Translations under genes and position numbers: made by a program
Part shown: positions 33,123 to 42,073 of the stretch, in pieces
Layout of the letters: each line of letters begins with the position of its first letter
How positions within the stretch are numbered: position 1 is the stretch's first letter
The notes under the pieces: model-generated
What the model was told of the DNA's origin: nothing
The model's input: only the letters and a program-made list of their open reading frames with translations
Database searches by the model: none
From: Oscillospiraceae bacterium
Lineage (GTDB): Bacteria; Bacillota; Clostridia; Oscillospirales; Acutalibacteraceae
DNA: 64,000 nt
Direction of reading: 5' to 3'
NCBI GenBank assembly: GCA_015066565.1
Contig: SVOB01000002.1
Location: 1-64,000, forward strand

Positions 33123-36100
33123 TTATTTAACATATTTTTCTTCGTATTCGTTCACGCTTATAGCTTTGCTGAACAAATAACCCTGAGCGTTTTCTGCGCC
33201 GCACTGTAAGAGATAGCGCGCCTGTGTTTCGGTTTCAACGCCCTCGAAAATCATTTCCTTTCCGCTTGTTCTTATGAGCTTTATAAGAGTCTGAAGATAG
33301 GTTAAATACCTGTCTGAAAAATCGACATCCGTAATAAAGCTCTTGTCTATTTTTACAACGTCAAACGGAGCGTCAAGAAGCATATGAAGCGAGGAATAAC
33401 CCGTTCCGAAATCGTCGATGTCGATTCTGAAGCCCATCCGGTGGAACTGCTCCATAACCGTGAGAAAATGCTCGTTGTCGTTAATTGATTCGCTCTCGGT
33501 TATTTCCAGCTCGATATATTCGGGCGGAACATTGTATTTCTGGGTTAAATAATAAACCTGTTTTACAAAGTCGGGCGCATTCAGGTGGCGGCGTGAGAAG
33601 TTGACCGAAATCGGAAAAACGGCTTTGTCTTTGTCAAGCCAGCTTCGTATTGCCATAAGCGTCTTTTCATAGATAAAGAAGTCAAGCTCAACAATATAGC
33701 CCATTCTTTCGAGTATCGGAAGGAACTCGTCCGGATAACGCATAGTTCCGTCGGGAAGAATCCAGCGGACAAGCGCCTCGGCGCCGACAACCTCTCTTGT
33801 TTCAAGAGAGAATTTCGGCTGAAGGAAAAGCCTTAATTCGCCTGTGTTTATAGCCTGGTGCAAATCGTTTGCCGCCGTCTGTTCGCTCATTCGCTTTTTA
33901 GAAAGCGTGTCGTCATAAATGTAATACGAAGAAACGGTTGTTTTCGATTCCTTTCGGGCGAGGTTTGCGTTTTCAATAAGCATACTTACCGAATGGTCGG
34001 GAACCTCGGTGACAAAATAGATTCCTGTAGAAAGGCTGAGGTTACTTGCGGGGTAAATAGCCCTTTGCTGACCTATAAAATAGGTGTTTATGCCATCAAC
34101 GGAGTCAATTATTTCCTGCTTTGAATCAACGGCGGAAATCGTAAGGAAAAAGTCGGAATAAACGCGGCCGTTGATTTTCGGGTGACCGGTGTCGATTGAA
34201 ATTGCGTCCGCGAAATCACAGAGCATCTTGTCGCCGGCTTCATAGCCGAAGTTTTCGTTTACATAGGAAAAACCGTTGATATCGGTGTAGATTAGCGCAA
34301 CTACTTTGCTGTCAACATATTCCTTTATAAAGTCCTTTGACATTTTTATAAAGGCGTCCTGATTGTAAAGACCCGTAAGTCCGTCCTTCGTTGAAAGCAA
34401 TTCAATCTGTTCGCTCGAACGGATACGCTCACGCCTTAACGAAATGAAAACCGATATGATACGGGCTAATTCCGAAAAGGTTCCGAGCTCGAATTCCGTC
34501 CACTCATGAACCTTAACGCAGTCCGAGAAGAAAATACAGCCGTCAACCTGGTTCCCCTCGGGAAAGCGTATGCCTGCAAAGGAGTGACAGTTGTATGAAG
34601 AAAAAAGCAATTCGCCGACATCCCTGTCCTTTTTCATATTCGCCGTGTTTCTAACCTTATATATGCTCGGGCCGTTAGCTTTCGGCGGAATAAACCTTGT
34701 GTTCTGGGCGTGAAGAGGGGGCATGGAGTCGAGATACTGAATTCCGTCCTCAAAATGCCAGATGTTTGTAAAATGCATATATCCGTCGTTCTGAATATCC
34801 TCGAGAACGGCGACAAAAGACAGGTCAAACTGCTTTCCGATTCTTTCAAGAAGCAGGTTGAGCGAGCTGTCGATATCTCTTGAGTGAGAAAGCAGGGAGA
34901 ACGTATAGGTTGTAAACTCGGAGTCGTAAACCGTTGACCTTGAAGTTTTAACGGTTTCAGGCTCTTGCTTTTTAATGCTCATTATATCGTTTTTATAGGT
35001 GAGCATTTCCTCCTTGAAAACGCTGAAACGGTTTTTGCCCTTTGACTTTGAATAGTACATGGCAAGGTCGGCCTTGTCAAAAACGGTTGAAAAATCATTT
35101 CCGTGTTCGGGAACGAAGGCGATACCGATACTGCAGCCTACGCTTTCGGGAAGCTGCATCTGTTCGCCGATATAGGTTTCTTTCATAAGGGTGCAAATCT
35201 GTTCTGCCGTGGCGGTAGCGTTGTCCTCTGAAGCATCGGGAATGTAGATTAGAAATTCGTCTCCGCCGATTCTTCCTACTGTTACGCCGTCCCAGGCTGC
35301 AGCCTTTATTCCGTGGGCGAAATTTTCAATAACCGTGTCGCCGAAGGTGTGACCGAAGGTGTCGTTTATGAGCTTGAAATTGTCTATGTCAAGAACGAGC
35401 AAGGCGCCCGTATGGTTTTCCTCGCTGATTTGCTCGCTTATTATTTTTTCACAGGCGGTTTTGTTGTAAAGTCCTGTCATTTCGTCGTTCATAAGACGGC
35501 GTTCAATTTCTTCCTGAGCCTTCTTTTCTTCGTCGAAGACATTTACACGTCCGACAATCCTTTCGGGGACGCCGTTGCCGTCAAGAACGTTTGTGAAATG
35601 CATTTTATACCAGTGGTACAGCCCGTCGTCACGGAATTTGCCCTGAAATTCAAATGAGCCTATGTATTTCTGCCTTTTGGCTCTTTCGATATTTTTCTTC
35701 AGTTCTTCTTTAAAGTCGGGATGAATATAATCGGTTGAATCGAGCTGCTTGAAAAAGTCGTAAATCCGACTTCCGAGGCCGGGTCTTGTCCACATAATCT
35801 TTGAAACGATAAGCGTGTCGGTCGCTATAACGTAGTCGAAGGGAAGCTCGTCCATATTTTCTTCAATCGCCTTATATCTTTCGGACTGAAGATAGAGCTG
35901 ATTTTCCATCTGTTTACGTTCTGTTGTATCCCAGATGACCGAGTAAAAAACGGGGTTATCGCCGTGATATTTAAAGACCTTCGCCTTCATTGAAACAAAG
36001 ACGTTTATCCCGTCGTTACGGTTTACCTGATATTCAAACTCAAAGGAAGAAGAGCTTTTGAGCGATTTTTCAAGAGCCTTGCAGAAAGCGGGATATTCGT

Positions 36101-36746
36101 CCTCTTTAATAAAGCGTGAAATATCCATGTCGCCAATCATATAGAAGTATTCGCTCGTAAAACCGTTTAACACAAAGTATTCCTCGTTGGCGTAAGAAAT
36201 TTTCATTCTTCCGTTTTCATATTCAAAAACGCAGATACCGCCGGGAATGTTTGTCATAAGCGTTTCAAGCTCGTAAGAAGCGTCCTTGAGCCTTTCGTTA
36301 GCTTCAACCATTTCGGTAATATCGGTGACTGTGCCGAAGAGCCGTTCCTCGCCGTCGGGACCGATAATCCTCCGACCTACGTCGTGAAGCCATTTTATAT
36401 TACCAAATTCGTCAAGAATACGGTAGGTGACCTCGCTTCTGTCGCCTACGCGAAGCTGGTCGGCAACCGTGTCGACTGCCCAGCGGCTGTCGGGTGAATA
36501 AATCATATTTATAGGCTTGTTTGAGGTCATTTCAAGAAACTCTTTTTCAGTTTTTCCGAAAAGACGGCATAAACCCTCGGTTACCGAAATAAACTCGCTG
36601 TCAAGACTTACGGTGGAGATGTATCCGCCGCCGTTTACGTTGTCAAAAAGCGCGCGATAGGTAAGCTCGCCCTTTGCGAGGGCGCGCTCTTTTTCGGTGG
36701 CGTTCTCATCTTTCAGTATTTCGTTTAAAAGCTGATAATCCGACAT
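33123..36746 (-). CDS. Multidomain PAS/GGDEF/GAF-like/GGDEF/EAL cyclic-di-GMP protein
   Basis: This 1207-residue signalling protein has about three PAS domains (residues 30-150, 160-280, 290-415), a GGDEF domain (about 425-580) with 'LDIDNFKLINDTFGH' and an intact 'GRIGGDEFLIY', a GAF-like region (about 610-780), a second GGDEF-like domain (about 785-935) in which the signature is replaced by 'GRVYSDFFLTI', and an EAL domain (about 945-1200). The EAL keeps the phosphodiesterase residues: EALVRW, 'VNFSRRHL', 'ELEITESES', 'IDIDDFGTGYSS', 'VVKIDKSF' and 'FEGVETETQ'. So it probably makes c-di-GMP with the first GGDEF and degrades it with the EAL, while the second GGDEF may be regulatory. No membrane segment is seen; it should be cytoplasmic. 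It is monocistronic, divergent from rubrerythrin. Confidence 0.93.
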   Translation of the reverse strand: MSDYQLLNEILKDENATEKERALAKGELTYRALFDNVNGGGYISTVSLDSEFISVTEGLCRLFGKTEKEFLEMTSNKPINMIYSPDSRWAVDTVADQLRVGDRSEVTYRILDEFGNIKWLHDVGRRIIGPDGEERLFGTVTDITEMVEANERLKDASYELETLMTNIPGGICVFEYENGRMKISYANEEYFVLNGFTSEYFYMIGDMDISRFIKEDEYPAFCKALEKSLKSSSSFEFEYQVNRNDGINVFVSMKAKVFKYHGDNPVFYSVIWDTTERKQMENQLYLQSERYKAIEENMDELPFDYVIATDTLIVSKIMWTRPGLGSRIYDFFKQLDSTDYIHPDFKEELKKNIERAKRQKYIGSFEFQGKFRDDGLYHWYKMHFTNVLDGNGVPERIVGRVNVFDEEKKAQEEIERRLMNDEMTGLYNKTACEKIISEQISEENHTGALLVLDIDNFKLINDTFGHTFGDTVIENFAHGIKAAAWDGVTVGRIGGDEFLIYIPDASEDNATATAEQICTLMKETYIGEQMQLPESVGCSIGIAFVPEHGNDFSTVFDKADLAMYYSKSKGKNRFSVFKEEMLTYKNDIMSIKKQEPETVKTSRSTVYDSEFTTYTFSLLSHSRDIDSSLNLLLERIGKQFDLSFVAVLEDIQNDGYMHFTNIWHFEDGIQYLDSMPPLHAQNTRFIPPKANGPSIYKVRNTANMKKDRDVGELLFSSYNCHSFAGIRFPEGNQVDGCIFFSDCVKVHEWTEFELGTFSELARIISVFISLRRERIRSSEQIELLSTKDGLTGLYNQDAFIKMSKDFIKEYVDSKVVALIYTDINGFSYVNENFGYEAGDKMLCDFADAISIDTGHPKINGRVYSDFFLTISAVDSKQEIIDSVDGINTYFIGQQRAIYPASNLSLSTGIYFVTEVPDHSVSMLIENANLARKESKTTVSSYYIYDDTLSKKRMSEQTAANDLHQAINTGELRLFLQPKFSLETREVVGAEALVRWILPDGTMRYPDEFLPILERMGYIVELDFFIYEKTLMAIRSWLDKDKAVFPISVNFSRRHLNAPDFVKQVYYLTQKYNVPPEYIELEITESESINDNEHFLTVMEQFHRMGFRIDIDDFGTGYSSLHMLLDAPFDVVKIDKSFITDVDFSDRYLTYLQTLIKLIRTSGKEMIFEGVETETQARYLLQCGAENAQGYLFSKAISVNEYEEKYVK

Positions 36747-36776
36747 CTTAGCAACTCCCGAAAATAATTCATTTTG

Positions 36777-36805
36777 ATTTTATACTTTTTGTCATTCAAT
36801 GTCAA
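36777..36805 (-). promoter_or_regulatory. Promoter of the GGDEF/EAL gene
   Basis: On the minus strand TTGACA (36805-36800), a 17-base spacer and TAAAAT (36782-36777), about 30 bases before the start codon. Confidence 0.7.
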
Positions 36806-36835
36806 TCTTTTTGACGGTTAGCACAGGCTAAAGGC

Positions 36836-36864
36836 TTGACAAAAATAGCGCTCGCAAATATAAT
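36836..36864 (+). promoter_or_regulatory. Consensus promoter of the rubrerythrin operon
   Basis: TTGACA, a 17-base spacer and TATAAT, a perfect sigma-A consensus, 60 bases before the rubrerythrin ATG. No recognisable PerR box was seen. Confidence 0.85.
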
Positions 36865-36924
36865 TTTAGGTGAGTATAATATGTGAAAGTTTTATACACA
36901 AATCTAATTAAAGGAGTGTTTTTT

Positions 36925-37458
36925 ATGGATCTTAAAGGCACAAAAACCGAGGCTAACCTTCTTACCGCTTTTGCCGGTGAGTCACAGGCGCGCAACAAGT
37001 ACACATATTTCGCTTCAAAGGCGAAAAAGGAAGGCTATGAGCAGATAGCGGCTATTTTTGAAGAGACCGCCAATAACGAAAAGGAACACGCTAAAATGTG
37101 GTTCAAGCTTCTCGGCGGTATCGGCTCTACAACCGATAACCTCAAGGCTGCCGCTGACGGCGAAAACTTTGAGTGGACAGATATGTACGACAAGTTCGCC
37201 AAGGAGGCAAGAGAAGAGGGCTTTGACAAGATTGCCGCTATGTTTGAAGGCGTAGCGAAGATTGAAAAGGACCACGAGGAAAGATACAGAAAGCTTCTCG
37301 CCAATATCGAGGGCGGCCTTGTGTTCTCACGCGACGGCGATATGGTATGGATTTGCCGTAACTGCGGTCACGTTCATGTCGGCAAACAGGCTCCCGACGT
37401 TTGCCCCGTATGCGCTCATCCCCAGAAGTACTTTGAGCTTAAGAGCGAAAACTATTGA
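36925..37458 (+). CDS. rbr: Rubrerythrin
   Basis: NADH-linked peroxide reductase of anaerobes. The 177-residue protein has a ferritin-like diiron domain ('[20 protein letters not shown]', '[15 protein letters not shown]', '[16 protein letters not shown]') with the Glu/His ligands, and a C-terminal rubredoxin-like FeS4 domain ('[10 protein letters not shown]', 'CPVCAH'). The start at ATG 36925 has AAAGGAG; the frame is open to 36883. It heads a three-gene oxidative-stress operon with rubredoxin and superoxide reductase. Confidence 0.97.
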   Translation: MDLKGTKTEANLLTAFAGESQARNKYTYFASKAKKEGYEQIAAIFEETANNEKEHAKMWFKLLGGIGSTTDNLKAAADGENFEWTDMYDKFAKEAREEGFDKIAAMFEGVAKIEKDHEERYRKLLANIEGGLVFSRDGDMVWICRNCGHVHVGKQAPDVCPVCAHPQKYFELKSENY

Positions 37459-37476
37459 TTGACGGAGGAAGAATAA

Positions 37477-37632
37477 ATGAAATACACTTGTGATATCTGC
37501 GGTTATGAATATGACCCCGCAGTAGGCGATCCCGATAACGGCATAGCTCCCGGCACAGCATTTGAAGACCTTCCCGACGATTGGGAATGTCCGATTTGCG
37601 GCGCAGGCAAAGACAGCTTCAGCGAGGAATAA
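37477..37632 (+). CDS. rd: Rubredoxin
   Basis: A 51-residue electron carrier beginning '[18 protein letters not shown]' and ending '[16 protein letters not shown]'. The two CxxC(x)G knuckles ('CDICG', 'CPICG') bind a single iron. CGGAGGA precedes the ATG. It lies between rubrerythrin and superoxide reductase and is likely the electron donor to both. Confidence 0.96.
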   Translation: MKYTCDICGYEYDPAVGDPDNGIAPGTAFEDLPDDWECPICGAGKDSFSEE

Positions 37633-37634
37633 TT

Positions 37635-38012
37635 ATGATGAAATTTTACAAATGCAATCACTGCGGCAATATTATCGCTTTTGTTGAAAACAAGGGCGTT
37701 CCGGTAAAGTGCTGCGGCGAAAAGATGGAAGAAATTGTTGCTAATACTGTTGACGCAGCTAAGGAAAAGCACGTTCCCGTTATCAAGGTTGAGGGCAATC
37801 TTGTAACGGTTTGCGTCGGCGACGTGGCTCATCCGATGCTCAGTGAACACAGTATTCTCTGGGTTGCTCTCGAAACTAAGCAGGGCGCGCAGAGAAAGGA
37901 ACTCGCTGTCGGAAGCGAGCCGAAGGTTCAGTTCGCTCTTGTTGACGGTGACGAAGTTGTAGCGGCTTACGCTTATTGCAATCTTCACGGTCTGTGGAAG
38001 GCTGAAGCATAA
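37635..38012 (+). CDS. dfx: Desulfoferrodoxin / superoxide reductase (class I)
   Basis: The 125-residue enzyme reduces superoxide to peroxide. The N-terminal desulforedoxin domain has the FeS4 ligands in 'YKCNHCGN' and 'VKCCGEKM'. The catalytic iron site uses His in 'EKHVPVI', 'VAHPMLSEHSI' and Cys/His in 'AYCNLHGLW'. The start is ATG 37635 (an adjacent ATG at 37638 is also possible), with the ribosome-binding site in the end of rubredoxin. Peroxide produced here is the substrate for rubrerythrin, which explains the operon. Confidence 0.96.
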   Translation: MMKFYKCNHCGNIIAFVENKGVPVKCCGEKMEEIVANTVDAAKEKHVPVIKVEGNLVTVCVGDVAHPMLSEHSILWVALETKQGAQRKELAVGSEPKVQFALVDGDEVVAAYAYCNLHGLWKAEA

Positions 38013-38031
38013 GAAATTTTAATTAAAGAGA

Positions 38032-38057
38032 AAGCGGAGTGAAAACTCCGCTTTTTT
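38032..38057 (+). terminator. Intrinsic terminator of the rbr-rd-dfx operon
   Basis: AGCGGAGT-GAAA-ACTCCGCT followed by T7. Confidence 0.88.
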
Positions 38058-38147
38058 TGTGCTCTAAAGGTTGAAAAATGATATTATTTATAGTATTATA
38101 TTATTTTGTAGAAATATGTTCAGTTAATGTATTAAGCAGGTGAAAGA

Positions 38148-38879
38148 ATGAAAACGGCGGTTGTTACAGGCGCTTCAAGAGGAATAGGCGAAGCTATAGC
38201 AAAAAGACTTTGCGAAAAAAGCTTTGCCGTTGCGCTCATATATAAAAACAGTGACGAAAAGGCAAATGAGTTAAAGCGTGAAATGCTTTCTCTCGGTTTT
38301 GTCGCCGAGTGCTATCAGGCTGACGTCTCTTCGTCATCTCAGGTGAACGCGGTTTTTGAAAAAATCTCCGCTGAGCTTGGGTCGGTTGAGGTGCTTATAA
38401 ACAACGCAGGTATTTCACAGCAGTCGCTGTTCACGGAAATTACCGACGAAATGTGGAATGAAATGATAGGAACAAACCTTACGGGAGTTTTCAACTGTTG
38501 CCGTGCGGCGACGCCGGAAATGATAAAAAACCATTCCGGAGTTATAGTGAATATCGCTTCAATGTGGGGCGAAACGGGCGCTTCGTGCGAGGTCCATTAT
38601 TCAGCGGCTAAGGCCGGCGTAATCGGGCTTACAAAGGCGCTTGCAAAGGAGGTCGGAGTTTCCGGAATCCGCGTAAACGCCGTTTCACCCGGCGTTATAA
38701 AAACCGATATGCTCAACCCGTTTTCCGAAAGCGACCTTGACGAACTGAAAAAAGAAACTCCGTTAAACAGGCTCGGAACGCCCGAGGATGTTGCAAACGC
38801 AGTTGAGTTTCTTATCAGCGACAAGGCTTCGTTCATTACAGGACAGGTACTCTCGGTCAACGGAGGATTTGTTATATGA
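38148..38879 (+). CDS. Short-chain dehydrogenase/reductase, FabG-like
   Basis: The 243-residue NAD(P)-dependent oxidoreductase has the cofactor motif 'TGASRGIGEAIA' (7-18), 'NNAGISQQ', and the catalytic Ser/Tyr/Lys in 'NIASMWGETGA...HYSAAKAG'. The C-terminal 'SFITGQVLSVNGGFVI' is the FabG-like ending. It may be a 3-oxoacyl-ACP reductase paralogue or act in another pathway; it is not in a fatty-acid operon. The next gene, rlmD-like, starts inside its stop codon (ATGA overlap). Confidence 0.9.
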   Translation: MKTAVVTGASRGIGEAIAKRLCEKSFAVALIYKNSDEKANELKREMLSLGFVAECYQADVSSSSQVNAVFEKISAELGSVEVLINNAGISQQSLFTEITDEMWNEMIGTNLTGVFNCCRAATPEMIKNHSGVIVNIASMWGETGASCEVHYSAAKAGVIGLTKALAKEVGVSGIRVNAVSPGVIKTDMLNPFSESDLDELKKETPLNRLGTPEDVANAVEFLISDKASFITGQVLSVNGGFVI

Positions 38880-40012
38880 ATTGCCCCGTAATGAAAAAAT
38901 GCGGCGGCTGTCAACTGCTTAATATGACCTATGAAGAACAGCTCAGCTTTAAGCAGGCTTCGGTAATAAAGCTGCTCGGTAAGTTTCATCACGTTGACGA
39001 AATAATCGGGATGGATAACCCGTATCATTACCGCAACAAGGTTCAGGCGGCGTTCAGCCTTGACAGGAATAAGAATATTATTTCGGGCGTTTATCAGTCC
39101 TCGACTCACAGGGTTGTAAATGTGGATAATTGTCTGTTGGAAAATGAAGACGCAGACAGAATAAATGTAACTGTCAGAAAACTGCTTAAAAGCTTTAAAC
39201 TGACGCCGTTCAACGAAGATACGGGCAAGGGATTTTTAAGGCACAGTCTTATTAAAAAGGGCTTTAAAAGCGGCGAAATAATGGTTGTTCTCGTCTCGGG
39301 AACGGTGGTGTTTCCGAAAAAAAGGCAGTTCGTGAACGCTCTTGTTGAAAAGCACCCCGAAATTACAACGGTTGTCTGGAATATCAACGATAAAAGAACC
39401 TCGCTTGTTCTCGGAAAAAGGAATGAAACTCTTTACGGAAGCGGTAAGATTGAGGAGGAGCTGTGCGGCTTCAGATTTCGCATTTCCCCCTCGGCGTTTT
39501 ACCAGATAAATCCCGTTCAGACCGAGGTCTTATATAACAAGGCGCTTGAATTCGCTTCGCTTACGGGAAAAGAAACCGTTATAGACGCCTATTGCGGAAC
39601 GGGTACGATAGGAATTATCGCTTCAGAAAATGCAGGTCGGGTCATAGGCGTTGAGCTGAACTCCGACGCAGTCCGTGACGCAAGGGAGAACGCAAAAAAC
39701 AATAATGTAAATAATATAAAATTCATAAAGGCTGACGCGGGCAGGTTTATGCTCGAAATGGCGAAAAACAACGAAAGGGCGGACGTTGTAATTATGGACC
39801 CGCCAAGAGCGGGGAGCGACAGGGCGTTTCTCTCGTCGGTCGTTTCGCTTTCGCCCGAAAAAATAGTCTATATTTCCTGTAATCCCGAAACTCAGCAGAG
39901 AGATTTGTTCTTCCTTGTGAAGAACGGCTACAAAGTCCGCAAAATCCAACCCGTCGATATGTTCCCGCATACAAAACATGTGGAAACAGTAGTATTGATG
40001 ACAAAGAAATAA
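38876..40012 (+). CDS. 23S rRNA (uracil-5-)-methyltransferase, RlmD/RumA family
   Basis: The 378-residue SAM-dependent RNA methyltransferase has FeS-type cysteines at the N-terminus ('CPVMKKCGGCQLL'), with a further Cys in 'VDNCLLENED'. The SAM fold has 'VIDAYCGTGTIGIIAS', 'VIMDPPRAG' and the catalytic Cys in 'IVYISCNPETQQRDL'. The last line 'VDMFPHTKHVETVVLM' is the family's C-terminal signature. There is no clear TRAM domain at the N-terminus. The exact uridine (1939, 747 or another) cannot be told by eye. It is translationally coupled to the SDR gene. Confidence 0.93.
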   Translation: MNCPVMKKCGGCQLLNMTYEEQLSFKQASVIKLLGKFHHVDEIIGMDNPYHYRNKVQAAFSLDRNKNIISGVYQSSTHRVVNVDNCLLENEDADRINVTVRKLLKSFKLTPFNEDTGKGFLRHSLIKKGFKSGEIMVVLVSGTVVFPKKRQFVNALVEKHPEITTVVWNINDKRTSLVLGKRNETLYGSGKIEEELCGFRFRISPSAFYQINPVQTEVLYNKALEFASLTGKETVIDAYCGTGTIGIIASENAGRVIGVELNSDAVRDARENAKNNNVNNIKFIKADAGRFMLEMAKNNERADVVIMDPPRAGSDRAFLSSVVSLSPEKIVYISCNPETQQRDLFFLVKNGYKVRKIQPVDMFPHTKHVETVVLMTKK

Positions 40013-40036
40013 ACAAATCGGGATTTGTCGGGTAAT

Positions 40037-40167
40037 TAAGCCTTCTCCTTGAGGAGAAGGTGGCGGCGAAGCCGACGGATGAGGTGTAGCCACAAAGTTG
40101 CGTTATTGGTTACTTTCCACCTCATCAGTCACCTGCGGTGACAGCTTCCCCTCAAGGGGAAGCCTTA
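40037..40167. repeat. 131-bp imperfect palindromic interspersed repeat
   Basis: TAAGCCTTCTCCTTGAGGAG at the left end matches the reverse complement of the right end (CTCAAGGGGAAGCCTTA) over about 50 bp with scattered mismatches; GATGAGGTG also appears on both arms. It is a non-coding palindromic element of a type familiar in gut Clostridia, placed 24 bases after the rRNA methyltransferase gene. Its hairpin may function as a terminator. Confidence 0.75.
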
Positions 40168-40291
40168 TTTGATAATCTCACCAAATTCCGGTTTGCCGAG
40201 AGCGTTTAATAACGATACAGGCTTTTTGAGGACAGTATGGACAACGTTTGAGAAAGAATTAAGATTAGAGATATGGGAGGGCAATAACTCA

Positions 40292-41407
40292 ATGAGTAAG
40301 AGAAATGGAAAAATCGAACTTTTAAGGTTTGTATTTGCCATAACGGTATTGCTTTTCCATGTGCAAATTGATTGTGACGTCCTGAAGGAACCCTTGTTCG
40401 GTGTTTTTTATGTTTTTCCTTTTGGAAAACTCGGCGTCGAATTCTTTTTCCTTCTTTCCGGAATGTTGATGGCGAATTCCATTGACAGGGATTACAGAAA
40501 AGCGGACAATCACCCGGATTTAAAACACTTGGGGACAGATACCGTTTCATTCATTTGGAGAAAAATAAAAACGGTCCTTCCTTACCATATCATCTTTTGT
40601 GTTCTTGCAATTGGTATTGGCATATATAAGCACGGCAAATCAAATGAATCCGTAATTGAGTATTTAATCATACAGCTTCCGTCAGTATTCTTTATGAATT
40701 CTACCGGATGGATTGACCCGTCATCAACAGGTTTAATAGCGCCGGAATGGTATTTGTCGGCGATGTTTCTGGTGATGTTGGTTATTTATCCGTTGGTAAA
40801 GCGTTACTGGAACGTTGTACCTTACACATTCTGCCCCTTTGCGGGAATTTTATGTATCGGTTATCTGCTTCAAACGTTTAATGGCCTGCCGGGAAACATC
40901 GGAAGTTTTACCGGAGTTGTTTTGTCAGTTAACATCAGGGCTTTCGGCGTTTTGTGTCTGGGCGTAACCTGTTTTAAAGCAAGTGAAAGAATAAAAGAAA
41001 CGGAACTGAAGGCGTTAACCGGCGCGTTTCTTAAACTGTTAGAACTCGTATGCTACATGGCTGTTCCGGTTCTTATGTGCATAAAGAAACAATATGTTAA
41101 CACGTGCGTTATTATGCTTCTGATGGTGGCTTTGACCATTACATTCAGCGGTAAAGGTATAGGTAATCAAAGTCCGTTGTTTCAAAATGCGTTTTGCCGT
41201 TATTTAGGCAGATTGTCACTGCCTATATATTTGGGATAGAATTGCGTGCGGTCCATAATAAAAGTGTTTAAGCTGCAAATAAAAGCTCCCAAGCTTCACT
41301 TCATTCTTGCCGTGTTCGGTTCAATTGCCCTTGCCGCAATTGTGATGTGTTTATGGGAGGCTTTTCAAAAAGCGAAAAAGTCAAAAAGAGAAAAAACAGT
41401 CGTCTGA
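40292..41407 (+). pseudogene. Acyltransferase 3 family membrane protein, interrupted by an in-frame TAG
   Basis: From ATG 40292 (after GGGAGGG) the frame encodes a multi-pass O-acyltransferase: 'KIELLRFVFAITVLLFHVQI' with the catalytic His, 'LGVEFFFLLSGMLMANS', 'WYLSAMFLVMLVIYPL', and 'FCRYLGRLSLPIYLG'. A TAG stop lies at 41237-41239 directly after 'PIYLG', where these proteins normally continue. The same frame then stays open for another 55 codons and encodes a further membrane helix ('FILAVFGSIALAAIVMCLWE') up to TGA at 41405. One C-to-T change (CAG to TAG) would explain this. The product up to the stop is 315 residues and lacks the last helix, so it is probably non-functional or altered. 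Confidence 0.7.
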
Positions 41408-41534
41408 ACTGTCTTTACATACGGCGCGGATAACCCGACTGTCAATTATAAGTAAATTGAACCAAAGCGTTTACAAGATAGTATCGAAATTAAGATATAA
41501 TTAAATAACCAATACAAACAGGGAGAAAAATTCT

Positions 41535-42041
41535 ATGAAACACGCCGTTATTATCACCGAATCGGAAAAAAACAACTATGAGAAGTGTATTGAGGTTGAA
41601 GCCTCCGACGGACAGAAGCTTTTTCTTGCCGAGCAGGAATATACTCAGGCGCAAACGGATGAATTCAATAAAGAAAAGTCAAAATGGATTATAAGCCGCG
41701 CGAGGACCCGGTATTTTCTGGCGGACTCAGACAGCGGAGAAGATGCCAGAGGTTATTATTGCGGTTATTTTGACCTGTTACCCGAAAATGCGGTCTTTAA
41801 GGACGAAAAATTGGCCGGCTGTTATCTTTGCGCAGGTAGTTTCAACTATTCCGGCAGGGGCAGAGCAAGCTTTGAAGTAGAAAAATGGGGCTATCCCGGC
41901 GACAATCCCTTCGTTTTTGTTTCTTGCGGAAATAAAACCCATGTGTTTATCTTTTCGGACGAAGCAACTCACTCCTTTGAGGATTGGGAGCTTCTTGTAA
42001 GAAATCCTCAGAAGGAATACCGTTCATATATTGATTTTTAA
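41535..42041 (+). CDS. Hypothetical protein
   Basis: I do not recognise this 168-residue soluble protein. It is rich in aromatic residues and strand-like segments ('RGYYCGYFDLLPENAVFKDE', 'GCYLCAGSFNYSGRGRASF', 'NPFVFVSCGNKTHVFIF'), suggesting a beta-rich fold. It has CAGGGAG before the ATG and precedes the VanX-type gene by 32 bases on the same strand, with which it may be co-transcribed. No signal peptide is seen. Confidence 0.7.
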   Translation: MKHAVIITESEKNNYEKCIEVEASDGQKLFLAEQEYTQAQTDEFNKEKSKWIISRARTRYFLADSDSGEDARGYYCGYFDLLPENAVFKDEKLAGCYLCAGSFNYSGRGRASFEVEKWGYPGDNPFVFVSCGNKTHVFIFSDEATHSFEDWELLVRNPQKEYRSYIDF

Positions 42042-42073
42042 AAATATCCGTTAATACGAATTGAGGAAAAACT

